Shown: positions 7,385-16,071, numbered from the stretch's first letter. The stretch: 48,070 bases of DNA from Actinomycetota bacterium (GCA_015660815.1 JACSDF010000012.1:1-48070); one strand, 5' to 3'. Program-made: numbers and translations. The notes: a model not told the origin generated them from the sequence alone.

Positions 7385-9628
7385 ATGAGTACAGTGTTAG
7401 AGCCAACAACATTATCAATTGAAGGAATGACCTGTTCATCATGCGTTAATACCGTGGAAAAGGCCCTTAATGCCGTTGATGGCGTGAGTGCAACGGTTAA
7501 TTTCGCCACCGAGACGGCTCACATTTTAGCTCCAGCCGATATGGACACGAAAGAGCTCATTAAAACCGTAGAAAAAGCCGGGTATAAAGCAGCACTTCTA
7601 CAAGATGGCCAAGCCGTAACTTTGCATAATAAAAAGTCGGCGCGGGCTCTATTTTTTGCATTTATTTTTGCAGTTCCTGCAGTTGCAATTTCAATGGTTA
7701 TGAGTTGGCACCATTACATCGATATGCGGATTCTTGAAGCTCTGGATTACTTCGGTCTTCCACATCCTTTGTATTCTGCAACTGCATGGTTTGTGATTGC
7801 TCTAAGCGCTCCAGTGGTTTTAATTGTTGCTTGGCCGATTCACCGTGCCGCACTTCGCAACTTAAAACATCCGACGATGGATAATTTGATGTCACTCGGT
7901 TCACTTTCAGCCTTTGCGTGGTCAATTTATGCAAACTCAACTGGTGAAGGTGATGTCTATACCGAAGTTGCTGCAGGAGTTCTCTTCTTCGTAATTCTCG
8001 GCCGTTACTTAGAAACTAGCGCGAAGTCACGCGCAGGTGCAGCGCTCTCCTCACTTCTTGCCCTTGGTAGTAAAGAGGTGACGATAATTCGTGAAGGATT
8101 ACCTGTAATTATTCCAATTGATCAACTCGAAATCGGTGATGAGTTCGAAGCACTTCCAGGGGCTCGCATTGCAACCGATGGAATTGTCATTAAAGGTGAA
8201 AGTGCAGTCGATAACTCAATGCTCACAGGTGAATCGAAACCCGTAGATGTTCGTCCTGGCTCTTTAGTCGTCGGGGCCTCTGTAAATCACAATGGACGCT
8301 TAATCATTCGAGCAACCAGAATTGGTAGCGATACTGAGTTAGCGCGCATTACTGCAATGGTTATTAGCGCGCAGGGTACAAAAGCTCCTATTCAACGCTT
8401 AGCCGATCGCATAAGTGCAGTGTTCGTACCAATCGTGACTTTGATGTCAATCGGGACATTTCTTGGTTGGTATTACACCGATCACACACTCACTCAATCC
8501 ATTTCCATCGCAATCACTGTTTTAGTAATCGCCTGTCCATGTGCACTTGGCTTAGCTACTCCTGTAGCACTTCTTGTTGCATCTGGCCGCGGTGCACAAC
8601 GCGGAATAGTTTTACGCGAACCACGCGTCTTAGAGGTTGCTCGTACAGTCGACACTGTCGTATTTGACAAGACCGGAACTCTGACGCAAGGGGTAATGAA
8701 TCTTCAAGAGGCTACGGTCTCTACCGCCGCAGGTGGCGTACTTGGAACTTCATTTTCACCGCTTATGAACGAGCGCTCGATTCTCTCATCGGCCTTAGCA
8801 ATTGAAACTCAGAACTCTCACCCAGTGGCGATAGCAATTGTGCGGTACGCACTTGGAAAAGGCGCGCACTCATACGATGTTAGTGAGTTTGCCGTAACCC
8901 CAGGATCAGGTGCTGCCGGTCGAGTACAAATCGGGAATCAATCTCCAGTCGTGCTCATTGGTTCACCCACTGCAGTTGCACATAGCAGCACGGATTTTCA
9001 CCCCGAAATAAAATCAGCTATCGCACGCGGACAAGAGGCTGGACTTACCGTTTCAGTTCTTGCTTGGGATGGTGTTGCTCTAGCGGTATTTGCTGTGGGC
9101 GATCAATTGAAACCCGATGCCGCGCAGACGGTTAGCGAACTCCGAGCTATGGGAATAACACCGTGGCTCGTTACTGGAGATAGCGCGCAAGTCGCCGCTT
9201 CGGTTGCAACAATTGTAGGAATTGATAGCGCCCACGTTGTTTCTTCGGCACTTCCTGAAACAAAGCTTGAAATAGTTGAACGCTTTAAATCAGAGGGCCG
9301 CTGTGTTTTAATGATCGGTGATGGCATCAATGATGCCGCAGCCTTAACTGCCGCTGATTTATCAATGGCGATGGGAACTGGCACAGATACTGCGATCTCA
9401 TCGGCCGATATAACTCTTATGAACTCCGGCCTGGGCAGTGTTATTGATGCACTTAAATTGGCTAAGAAGACGTTAAGGATCATCCATCTGAATATGGGCT
9501 GGGCTTTGATCTATAACGTGATTGGCCTACCAATAGCCGCGCTTGGTTTGCTGCAACCTATTTATGCCGCTGCCGCAATGGCCCTATCATCTCTATTTGT
9601 AGTAACCAACTCATTGCGAATCAGGTAG
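7385..9628 (+). CDS. copA: Copper-translocating P1B-type ATPase
   Basis: One N-terminal heavy-metal domain carries GMTCSSCV (Cys17, Cys20). It is followed by membrane helices, the actuator loop LTGESKP, the intramembrane metal motif CPCALGLATP, the phosphorylation site DKTGTLTQG, the NSHPVAIAIV motif that marks P1B pumps, and GDGINDAAAL. CPC with this C-terminal helix pair indicates monovalent copper export. The length of 747 is normal. A purine-rich ribosome site (GGAGAGAAG) precedes ATG. Its stop codon abuts the stop of the convergent lipoprotein gene. No CopZ or CsoR gene is in the window, so its regulation is not visible. Confidence 0.94.
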   Translation: MSTVLEPTTLSIEGMTCSSCVNTVEKALNAVDGVSATVNFATETAHILAPADMDTKELIKTVEKAGYKAALLQDGQAVTLHNKKSARALFFAFIFAVPAVAISMVMSWHHYIDMRILEALDYFGLPHPLYSATAWFVIALSAPVVLIVAWPIHRAALRNLKHPTMDNLMSLGSLSAFAWSIYANSTGEGDVYTEVAAGVLFFVILGRYLETSAKSRAGAALSSLLALGSKEVTIIREGLPVIIPIDQLEIGDEFEALPGARIATDGIVIKGESAVDNSMLTGESKPVDVRPGSLVVGASVNHNGRLIIRATRIGSDTELARITAMVISAQGTKAPIQRLADRISAVFVPIVTLMSIGTFLGWYYTDHTLTQSISIAITVLVIACPCALGLATPVALLVASGRGAQRGIVLREPRVLEVARTVDTVVFDKTGTLTQGVMNLQEATVSTAAGGVLGTSFSPLMNERSILSSALAIETQNSHPVAIAIVRYALGKGAHSYDVSEFAVTPGSGAAGRVQIGNQSPVVLIGSPTAVAHSSTDFHPEIKSAIARGQEAGLTVSVLAWDGVALAVFAVGDQLKPDAAQTVSELRAMGITPWLVTGDSAQVAASVATIVGIDSAHVVSSALPETKLEIVERFKSEGRCVLMIGDGINDAAALTAADLSMAMGTGTDTAISSADITLMNSGLGSVIDALKLAKKTLRIIHLNMGWALIYNVIGLPIAALGLLQPIYAAAAMALSSLFVVTNSLRIR

Positions 9629-10468
9629 TTATTTAAGTACTACGTTCTTGGTGTCTTGTGCAACGAGTGATCCATCTTCGGCTGAATACTCCATCGCAAA
9701 AAATTCATACGTGCCCGGTTTGAGATTTTCAATTACAACGCTCCAGGGTTTCCATGCCGGTGCTGCCTCTTGAGCCGTCGTAGATCCTTCTTGAATCAAA
9801 ACTCCATCTTTCATTACCTTCCAAACAACGTTAGCTTCAAAAGTCGACGCCATTCCACTAAGTGTGAATCCCTTTGCGTCAACTACTTGATTCTCTGAAG
9901 GTGATGTAATCCAAATTGGTGAAAGAACTTCATAAGTTAGGCCTCGCGTAAACGCTTTAGTTGCATCCATGTGACCGGCAAGGGATTCTATTTTCTTTCC
10001 ATCGACGGTGAGCAAAATTTTCTTAACTGTGGTGTCGGCGGCAGTAGCCGTCCAGACTAACTGAGCTATTGCTAAGGATTCTGCTTCGCTTCCCAGATTG
10101 AGTTTAGGAAAGGTCAGATCAACTATTGCTGAATCGCCAGTTACTATTACGGAATTTATTGTCGTACCTAGTGGCCAGAGTGAGACATAATCAGAATCAA
10201 TGGGTTTTTGTGAAACAAGTCGTCGCAAGGCCGCAGTAATAGCGTCTGGGGCTGGATTAACCTGGACAAACTCACGGTAAAGACGGAAGCCTCTGGAAGT
10301 ATCGGCAACCCAGTACTGAGCCATTGCCTTCGTACTTACCGTTGAAGATGCTGAAGGAGTTGGAGTGCTATCCGTTGGTGGCTTTGAAGATTGACTGCAC
10401 CCACTAAGGCCAAGTGAGATTATGACTGCAGCAAATGCAACTAACGTTAAAACTCTTCGATTCTTCAT
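9629..10468 (-). CDS. GerMN-domain lipoprotein with C-terminal Gmad2-type domain
   Basis: A signal peptide ends in the lipobox LGLSGC (Cys at about 24), followed by a Ser/Thr/Pro-rich linker. Residues about 50-165 match the GerMN fold in character (FRLYREFVQV, ALRRLVSQKP, SAIVDLTFP, AQLVWTATA). Residues about 180-279 form a beta-rich Ig-like Gmad2 domain (SPIWITSPSENQVV to the end). In actinomycetes such proteins sit outside the membrane and are often linked to cell-wall or sensory systems, but the role here is unknown. It is convergent with copA with no spacer. Confidence 0.83.
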   Translation of the reverse strand: MKNRRVLTLVAFAAVIISLGLSGCSQSSKPPTDSTPTPSASSTVSTKAMAQYWVADTSRGFRLYREFVQVNPAPDAITAALRRLVSQKPIDSDYVSLWPLGTTINSVIVTGDSAIVDLTFPKLNLGSEAESLAIAQLVWTATAADTTVKKILLTVDGKKIESLAGHMDATKAFTRGLTYEVLSPIWITSPSENQVVDAKGFTLSGMASTFEANVVWKVMKDGVLIQEGSTTAQEAAPAWKPWSVVIENLKPGTYEFFAMEYSAEDGSLVAQDTKNVVLK

Positions 10469-10494
10469 ACCTTGATACTTCTTTGGATTCTCTG

Positions 10495-10522
10495 ATATGT
10501 CAATTCTGGTATGTCAATTCTG
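10495..10522. repeat. 14-bp tandem duplication upstream of the lipoprotein gene
   Basis: A unit close to RTATGTCAATTCTG occurs twice in tandem, and a diverged third copy (ending AGATTCTG) follows. It lies between the glutaredoxin gene end and the lipoprotein start. Confidence 0.6.
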
Positions 10523-10552
10523 AAATATCTAGATTCTGTTAAGAAATGAGTG

Positions 10553-10822
10553 TTAGAGCCCTAGAGATTCCTTAAGTTTTGATTTTTGAAAACCATGTAT
10601 CTTTATTTCAGAGCCAGAACTAAGGCGAATTACTGTAAATGGAACCGAAAGAATCCCTTCATTGATTTCTATAAATTTCGCCATCGCCTCGTCACTCTCA
10701 TCAGTTAAGACTTTCGAATAAGAAATATCTTCACTATCAAGCCATTTCATCAAAACTCGGCATGAGCTACAAGTAGTGGTGCTATAAACAGTGACGTTTT
10801 CAACAACTTCTTCCCTAATCAT
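10553..10822 (-). CDS. Glutaredoxin-family protein (CSSC active site)
   Basis: The protein has a thioredoxin fold of the glutaredoxin/mycoredoxin group: VTVYSTTTCSSCRVLMKWLD has the redox CxxC, and SVPFTVIRLSSG supplies the cis-proline region. I place the start at 10822 because GGAGGG lies 6 bases upstream; this gives 89 residues. A longer frame to 10897 overlaps ccdA and adds an unlikely hydrophobic stretch. Mycoredoxins normally have CGYC or similar, so partner thiol and target are uncertain. It is the last gene of the thioredoxin-ccdA-glutaredoxin unit. Confidence 0.85.
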   Translation of the reverse strand: MIREEVVENVTVYSTTTCSSCRVLMKWLDSEDISYSKVLTDESDEAMAKFIEINEGILSVPFTVIRLSSGSEIKIHGFQKSKLKESLGL

Positions 10823-10877
10823 TTTACCCTCCGAGTGTGAAAGTATTGGTTGTAATGCCAGAAATAAATGTGAAAGG

Positions 10878-11606
10878 TTAAAGAAATTTATCCTCAATCA
10901 CGGTACTACTAAACGGTATGTTTATTAGCATCCAAGTTTGAATATCTTTATCAAAGCCGGTCGCGACAAAAATTCCAACTAAAATTAACAAAATTGCCAG
11001 CATTCGCCGAAACCAACCGTTAGGCGTGACGGCCCACTTTAGTTTTTTGGTAAGACGTCGGCCGGCTAGTGAAATTACCAATAATGCCAGCGAGAGCCCT
11101 GCAGCATATAGCGTCATATAAACCAGACCCAAAGCAATATTGACGGGTAGGATGGTCGCTAAAATCAGTGCATATATTGGACTACACGCTGAAAAGACTG
11201 GTCCGAGTGCAGCACCAGTAAGAATGTATCCAAGCACGCCGGATTTTTTAGAGGCACGGTGAAGAAGTTTATTTGAGTTATTCTCAAGACCAATTGTTGC
11301 GCTTATTCTTGCCCAGAGAAGAGGGAATAGAAGACTGATTCCGAGAATTATGACAATAAAACCAGATGCTGATTTCCATACTTGTGGATCAACACCAATG
11401 AGGACGGTGCTGGCTTTGAGAATTAGAGTGAAGAGTAGAACTGAAATGCCGAGACTTATCGAAATAATGTAGGGTTTTTTGCGATCTAGCTTTTGATCTG
11501 CATCTGAAATCATTGAGCTACCTACAATGACTGGAAGCAAAATCAAAACGCATGGCGCAAAAACTGTCAGGACCCCAGCAAGAAACGAAGTTAAAAGTAG
11601 AAGCAT
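10878..11606 (-). CDS. ccdA: CcdA-type thiol-disulfide electron transporter
   Basis: This 242-residue membrane protein has about six hydrophobic helices. TVFAPCVLILLPV in helix 1 and GPVFSACSPIYALIL in helix 4 each carry one cysteine, the redox pair of the CcdA/DsbD-beta family. It moves electrons from cytoplasmic thioredoxin across the membrane to an extracytoplasmic acceptor. The secreted thioredoxin gene 18 bp upstream is the obvious partner. A role in cytochrome c maturation is possible, but no ccs genes are in the window. Confidence 0.9.
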   Translation of the reverse strand: MLLLLTSFLAGVLTVFAPCVLILLPVIVGSSMISDADQKLDRKKPYIISISLGISVLLFTLILKASTVLIGVDPQVWKSASGFIVIILGISLLFPLLWARISATIGLENNSNKLLHRASKKSGVLGYILTGAALGPVFSACSPIYALILATILPVNIALGLVYMTLYAAGLSLALLVISLAGRRLTKKLKWAVTPNGWFRRMLAILLILVGIFVATGFDKDIQTWMLINIPFSSTVIEDKFL

Positions 11607-11624
11607 TTCAGTCCCAAATAATCT

Positions 11625-12155
11625 CTAGGCCTTGTTGGAAATTAGCTCGTCGTATGTATTAGAGCCGTTCCATTTTTTAAGTAGCTTTCCGGACTTGTCC
11701 ACTTGAACGAAAGTGTGTTGGTAAGTTACGCCATACTTCCTTTTGAGATCTGTTGAATCGTCATAATCGACTTTAAGAAGTGTGAGTCCATCTGGGGGAG
11801 TTGAGCCGTTAAAGTTTTTATTGGCCGCGACGCAGGTTGGACACCATGTGGCATTAAAAAATAGAATCACGGTTCCATGTTCGGCATTGGAAAGCTTTGA
11901 GGCGTCATAATCAGAGTATGAGCCTTTGATCATTCCCATCTTGTCCGCCTCTTTCTTCATAGCCTCTTTCTTCATCTCTTCTTTTTTCATTGCCTCAGCC
12001 TTCTTCTTAGCTTCAGCTTTCTTCATTGCAGCCTTCTTCATGGCCTCTTTAGTTGCTTGACTGCTCTTAGGGGTTGGGTCTGCGGAATATGCGCTCGTGC
12101 CTCCGGCCAAAACCAGTATCGCCACAGACAACGCTGTAAATGATTTCTTGTTCAT
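11625..12155 (-). CDS. Secreted thioredoxin-like protein with Lys/Met/Glu/Ala-rich linker
   Basis: A signal peptide (NKKSFTALSVAILVLAGGTSAYSA) is followed by a 45-50 residue highly charged segment built from repeats of MKKAE/MKKEE type (about residues 28-75), then a thioredoxin domain with active site WCPTC and the strand pattern LTLLKVDYD. The start is ATG 12155, with AAAGG nine bases upstream; a TTG at 12164 is an alternative. It probably receives electrons from CcdA outside the membrane. The linker is expected to be a long single helix; its role is unknown. A good promoter (TTGACA, 17 bp, TACAGT) lies upstream. Confidence 0.85.
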   Translation of the reverse strand: MNKKSFTALSVAILVLAGGTSAYSADPTPKSSQATKEAMKKAAMKKAEAKKKAEAMKKEEMKKEAMKKEADKMGMIKGSYSDYDASKLSNAEHGTVILFFNATWCPTCVAANKNFNGSTPPDGLTLLKVDYDDSTDLKRKYGVTYQHTFVQVDKSGKLLKKWNGSNTYDELISNKA

Positions 12156-12191
12156 TTTTATCAACCTTTTCTCTCTCCTTCGGGTGTTCTC

Positions 12192-12220
12192 ACTGTAAAA
12201 GAACCGTGCGAAAATGTCAA
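12192..12220 (-). promoter_or_regulatory. Promoter of the thioredoxin-ccdA-glutaredoxin unit
   Basis: On the minus strand TTGACA (12220-12215) is separated by 17 bases from TACAGT (12197-12192), a near-consensus housekeeping promoter about 37 bases before the ATG. Confidence 0.7.
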
Positions 12221-12233
12221 GTTGACTTTACAT
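12220..12233 (-). promoter_or_regulatory. Candidate XRE operator at the thioredoxin promoter
   Basis: ATGTAAAGTCAACT ends on the first base of the -35 box. The same 14-mer with one change (ATGTTAAGTCAACT) lies at the XRE gene's own promoter. Confidence 0.5.
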
Positions 12234-12236
12234 TAC

Positions 12237-12626
12237 TTATTTATTATCCATCATCCGCTGAATAAACACCTTGGTTGAGATCATTGCTAAGAGTGCTAAC
12301 GGCACCGCTGGGTCAATTGTGTGCTGAAGGCTTTGAATGATTAGGGCAATTATTAGTACAACCGCTCCAACGACATAGGCGGCACGGCTCGCAGAGGCTT
12401 GATTTACCGCCTCGCGCTCATCGCCTGGATTTTCACGCCACAGAAGTACTAAAAAGGTAGCGATAAACCCAAGGAGTATCGTCAGGATGAGCATTTGAGC
12501 AGAATTGGGCATCACAAAACTCTTGGGAGCAATAGCTAGAGCACAAACAACGGTCAAACTCAGGATGAGAATAAAATCTAAGGCGGCTCTATATTTTTTC
12601 ATGGTTTTCAATCTTAAAAAGATCAT
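12237..12626 (-). CDS. Small integral membrane protein, partner of the XRE regulator
   Basis: This protein of about 121-129 residues has four predicted membrane helices (RAALDFILILSLTVVCALAI, MLILTILLGFIATFLVLL, AAYVVGAVVLIIALIIQSL, and a weaker VPLALLAMISTKVFI). A cytoplasmic loop GDEREAVNQASASRAAY sits between helices 2 and 3. It overlaps the end of the XRE gene; ATG 12602 is an alternative start. Small XRE regulators are often paired with four-helix proteins carrying a GDERE loop, as here, but a molecular function is not known to me. Confidence 0.75.
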   Translation of the reverse strand: MIFLRLKTMKKYRAALDFILILSLTVVCALAIAPKSFVMPNSAQMLILTILLGFIATFLVLLWRENPGDEREAVNQASASRAAYVVGAVVLIIALIIQSLQHTIDPAVPLALLAMISTKVFIQRMMDNK

Positions 12627-12822
12627 CCACCCTTCTCCCTAGAACTGCCGAAATTTTGAGAGCCAACAAGACACTTGGCACATAGTTACCTTTTTCAATC
12701 GAAATAATTGTCTGTCGCGTCGCATCAGCCTGAACTGCGAGCTCCTCCTGGGTGAGATTAAGGGAGGTTCGCGCCTCGCGCACCGTATTTTCAACGGTGT
12801 TGTGTTTATCTCGAATGAACAT
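12589..12822 (-). CDS. Small XRE/Cro-family transcriptional regulator
   Basis: This 77-residue protein is almost entirely a helix-turn-helix: LNLTQEELAVQADATRQTI followed by ISIEKGNYVPSVLLALKISAVLG, ending RRVDDLFKIE. The KGNYVPS and DDLF segments are those of the compact YgzD/YozG-like XRE group. It is co-transcribed with the membrane protein. A TATACT -10 box lies 18 bases before the ATG, and a 14-bp motif overlaps the upstream edge of that box. The motif recurs at the thioredoxin promoter 0.6 kb away, suggesting autoregulation and control of the redox unit (inference). Confidence 0.9.
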   Translation of the reverse strand: MFIRDKHNTVENTVREARTSLNLTQEELAVQADATRQTIISIEKGNYVPSVLLALKISAVLGRRVDDLFKIENHEKI

Positions 12823-12840
12823 TCTATGGAATCTGCCTTA

Positions 12841-12859
12841 AGTATAGTTGACTTAACAT
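12841..12859 (-). promoter_or_regulatory. XRE promoter -10 box and candidate operator
   Basis: On the minus strand ATGTTAAGTCAACT (12859-12846) runs directly into TATACT (12846-12841). A repressor bound there would block the polymerase. Confidence 0.5.
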
Positions 12860-12947
12860 ATCGTAGCACACGGCTTAACCATTATTCCGGTGAGAATGAA
12901 GCTCCCAGTGGCGCTGGAGCAAAAATACACGCCAAAGGGGGTTAAAA

Positions 12948-13024
12948 GCGAAAATCTCGCAAGTGGAGACGCGGAGAAATTTTACAAAACACAAATTTCG
13001 TAGCAAACCACTGCGAGATTTTCG
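12948..13024. repeat. Long imperfect inverted repeat downstream of tRNA-fMet
   Basis: The arm 12948-12966 (GCGAAAATCTCGCAAGTGG) pairs with 13008-13024 with one bulge. A second, inner pair (GAAATTT 12976-12982 with AAATTTC 12993-12999) stacks inside. It begins 16 bp past the tRNA 3' end. No T-run follows the stem on the minus strand, so it is not a classical terminator; it could be a processing structure or a small RNA. Confidence 0.6.
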
Positions 13025-13036
13025 ATCTCTTCGAGC

Positions 13037-13113
<77 letters not shown>

Positions 13114-13142
13114 TCGGTATCGGCAATCTTAGGCGTTGAATT

Positions 13143-13190
13143 GATAAAGACCAAATCCATGAATGGAAACCCACGGATCTGGTCCTTATC
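13143..13190. repeat. 16-bp inverted repeat after the UPF0182 gene
   Basis: GATAAAGACCAAATCC (13143-13158) pairs with GGATCTGGTCCTTATC (13175-13190). On the minus-strand RNA both differences become G-U pairs, giving an unbroken 16-bp stem with a 16-nt loop. It lies 37 bp past the UPF0182 stop, where a transcript end is expected, but no U-tract follows. Confidence 0.65.
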
Positions 13191-13227
13191 TAGCACTTTC
13201 TTGTGGAGATATTTAAATTATTACAAT

Positions 13228-16065
13228 TTATTTCTTAACTTGTGCAGCAATCGCTGAAGCTATTGCAGACTTCAATCGATCTTGTGCTCGGCCATATGCA
13301 GCAAAGTCACCATTTGCAAGAGCCGCTTGTCCATCTGCTAACGCTTGCTTAGCGCTAGCTAATGCACTTGCCAGAGAGTCATTATTTGTTCCACTTGTGG
13401 TCGGTGTTCCACTTGAAGAAGTTGTACCGGAGTTACCACCGAATACTTGATCAAGTGCTCCCTTTAATGTGTCGTCATATCCGATTTGATCTCCGAACGA
13501 GACAAGTACTTTTTGCAGCAATGGATATGCCGCTGTATTTGCTGTTGCTCGAACGTAGACCGGTTGTACGTAAAGTAATCCTCCACCCACTGGAAGCGTG
13601 AGCAGGTTACCGAGAACAACATCAGATCCGCCTCGACGAAGTAGCGAGAGAGAGTTTGCAACTTCAGGCTTAGCTTCAAAGTTAGAAGCTACCTGTGAAG
13701 GACCTGCGATGTTTGTGCTTCGAGGAAGTTGCAGAACTGTAATCTTGCCATAGTCAGGACCTGCATCAGAGTTCACTGCAGCAAATGCAGATAAGTTCTC
13801 ACGTCCACCACGTGGAACAAATGGTGTAGTAAGTGCAAACTCAGGTTTTGTATCTCCTGGCATCTGCAGAGTTAAGTAATAAGGAGGCTGCGCACCTGCG
13901 TTAGCTCCGAAAGTCGAAGGGTCACGAGGTACACGCCAGAAATCCTGGCCACCATAAAATGCGGCAGCGGTTTTCACGTGATACTCAGAGAGAATTTCGC
14001 GTTGGACACGGAAAATATCCTCTGGATAGCGAATGTGTGAAAGTAGCTCCTTTGAAATCTTTGATTTCGCTTGAACTGTGCCTGGAAAAGCTTTGCTCCA
14101 CGTCGCTAATACCGGATCTTTTTCATCCCACTGATACAAGGAGACGGTGCCGTCATATGCATCCACAGTTGCTTTCACTGAGTTGCGAATGTAGTTAACC
14201 CCGGTATTTCTTTGGGCAGTCACAGAGGATGACGTTGCAGTGAGAACATCATTTGTCGCAGCTGACAGTGAAATCTTCTTTGAATAAGGATATCCAGCAC
14301 TTGTTGTGTAGCCATCAATAATCCATAGAACTTTGCCACCAATTATCGCAGGATATGGATCTCCATCAAGTGTTAGCCATGGTGCAACTTTTGCAACTCT
14401 CTCACGAGGGTTACGCTCGAATAGAATTTTTGAATCCTTATTAATAAGCGATGAGAGTAAGAGTTTTTGCTCTTGGTACTTGAACGCGAAGACCAATTTG
14501 TTGAGTAACGAACCAACTGGAACGCCACCAGTACCTGTGTATGTGTAGTTCTTTTGTCCGTTAGCCGATGTGTCATCTGGATAATCAAACTCAACAGGTG
14601 AGTCGGTCTTTACGCCACCAATAATTGAATAATCCGGAACGTTTTCACCAAAATAAATTCGTGGCTGAAAATCGCCTAGACCCTTAGTTGGTGGCAAATC
14701 GCCTACGGCAAAAGAAGGCTTACCATCGGCATCACGAGCATTTGCATAAGCGGCAACAAATCCAAATCCGTGAGTATAGACAAGGTGATCATTAATCCAG
14801 TTTCGAGATGGATTGCCAGCGATATTTAACTCACGAACGGCGACAACGACGTCGCGTTTTACACCATCAATTGTGTAACGATCAAAATCCAGAGATTCCG
14901 GGAAGGCGTAGTAAGGCTTGATCTGTTGGAGTTGACGGAAAGTTGCAGAAAGGACATTTGGATCCATTAAGCGAATATTTGCAATCGTTGCTGCATCATC
15001 TGCAAGCTGTCCTGCCGAAGCCGTAAGAGTTGCCTGATAATCATTGACTTGTACATCATCTAGTCCGTACGCGGTACGAGTCGCTTCAATATTGCGCTGA
15101 ATAAATGGGGCTTCTTTAGATGACTCACTTGGCTTTACTTGGAACTGCTGAATTGCACCTGGGTAGATTCCTGCGATTAATACCGAAGAGACAACCAGAA
15201 GAGCAGTACCAGCTGCAGGTAGAACCCATGAGCGGCGCACAATATTTGCAAAAAATAGCAGAGCACAAACAACTGCGATTGCCGCCAATATAGCTTTGGC
15301 AGGTAAAACTGCATTTACATCGGTATAGGTAAGCCCTGTAATTAATTTGCTCTCTTTAAGTGCTAACGCGTAGCGATCGAACCAGTAAGCCACTGCCTTT
15401 AATAAAACAACTCCTCCGAGTAATACTGAGAGTTGAACGCGCGCAGCAACTGTTGTGCGATCCTCTTGTACTTGTAAACGAATTCCACCATACAAGTAAT
15501 GAACAATCGCTGAGGCAATAATTGCAAGGATTAATGTTGAAATGCCCCAGCCAATTAAAGTTTGCCAAAAAGGTAAGCGGAATGCGAAGAATGAAATATC
15601 CATATTGAACTGCGCATCAGTTACACCAAACGGAGTTGAATTCTTAAAAAGTAGCCAAGTTGACCAGACCATCGAACCGGATGTGCCGGCAAAGTAAAAG
15701 AGTGCAAGGCCTAATCCAATAACCACCCAGCGCTTAATTGGTTCAATCTGCGCGCGATAACGTTCGAGATTATCTGCCTCAACGGTCATCGGTACATACA
15801 GCGGGCGCTTTTTGTATGCAATCACAACATTTAAAAGTATGAGCGTTGCTGTAACTAATCCAGCCACTACAAAGAGCACAACCTTCGTCACTAAGACGGT
15901 TGACCACACTGTTGTGAAGTTTACTGATTTAAACCAGAGCCAATCTGCATAGAAACCGCTCATGGATACAAGGGCCAAACTAATAACCACAACTATTGCG
16001 ATAGTTATTTGGAGTGGGCCAAGTCGACGTTTGAAATTGAACTGGGGGGCTGCATTACTCATCAT
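13228..16065 (-). CDS. UPF0182 family large membrane protein (COG1615)
   Basis: This 945-residue protein has about seven N-terminal membrane helices (residues about 15-310; for example LQITIAIVVVISLALVSMSGFY) and a large extracytoplasmic domain with family-typical stretches such as NWINDHLVYTHGFGFVAAYA, PRIYFGENVPDYSIIGG and VLGNLLTLPVGGGLLYVQPVY. A low-complexity Ser/Thr/Gly linker (about 885-905) leads to an Ala-rich helical C-terminus. The family is widespread in actinomycetes and often sits by the PDZ-S16 protease gene, as here; function is unknown. The ATG follows a TAGCGT box by six bases, so it may be leaderless. Confidence 0.93.
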   Translation of the reverse strand: MMSNAAPQFNFKRRLGPLQITIAIVVVISLALVSMSGFYADWLWFKSVNFTTVWSTVLVTKVVLFVVAGLVTATLILLNVVIAYKKRPLYVPMTVEADNLERYRAQIEPIKRWVVIGLGLALFYFAGTSGSMVWSTWLLFKNSTPFGVTDAQFNMDISFFAFRLPFWQTLIGWGISTLILAIIASAIVHYLYGGIRLQVQEDRTTVAARVQLSVLLGGVVLLKAVAYWFDRYALALKESKLITGLTYTDVNAVLPAKAILAAIAVVCALLFFANIVRRSWVLPAAGTALLVVSSVLIAGIYPGAIQQFQVKPSESSKEAPFIQRNIEATRTAYGLDDVQVNDYQATLTASAGQLADDAATIANIRLMDPNVLSATFRQLQQIKPYYAFPESLDFDRYTIDGVKRDVVVAVRELNIAGNPSRNWINDHLVYTHGFGFVAAYANARDADGKPSFAVGDLPPTKGLGDFQPRIYFGENVPDYSIIGGVKTDSPVEFDYPDDTSANGQKNYTYTGTGGVPVGSLLNKLVFAFKYQEQKLLLSSLINKDSKILFERNPRERVAKVAPWLTLDGDPYPAIIGGKVLWIIDGYTTSAGYPYSKKISLSAATNDVLTATSSSVTAQRNTGVNYIRNSVKATVDAYDGTVSLYQWDEKDPVLATWSKAFPGTVQAKSKISKELLSHIRYPEDIFRVQREILSEYHVKTAAAFYGGQDFWRVPRDPSTFGANAGAQPPYYLTLQMPGDTKPEFALTTPFVPRGGRENLSAFAAVNSDAGPDYGKITVLQLPRSTNIAGPSQVASNFEAKPEVANSLSLLRRGGSDVVLGNLLTLPVGGGLLYVQPVYVRATANTAAYPLLQKVLVSFGDQIGYDDTLKGALDQVFGGNSGTTSSSGTPTTSGTNNDSLASALASAKQALADGQAALANGDFAAYGRAQDRLKSAIASAIAAQVKK

Positions 16066-16071
16066 GGGATA

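Noticed and set aside
12215..12230. GTCAAGTTGAC-like palindrome alone as operator
   Set aside because: The part overlapping TTGACA is explained by the -35 box; the shared 14-mer is the better candidate.
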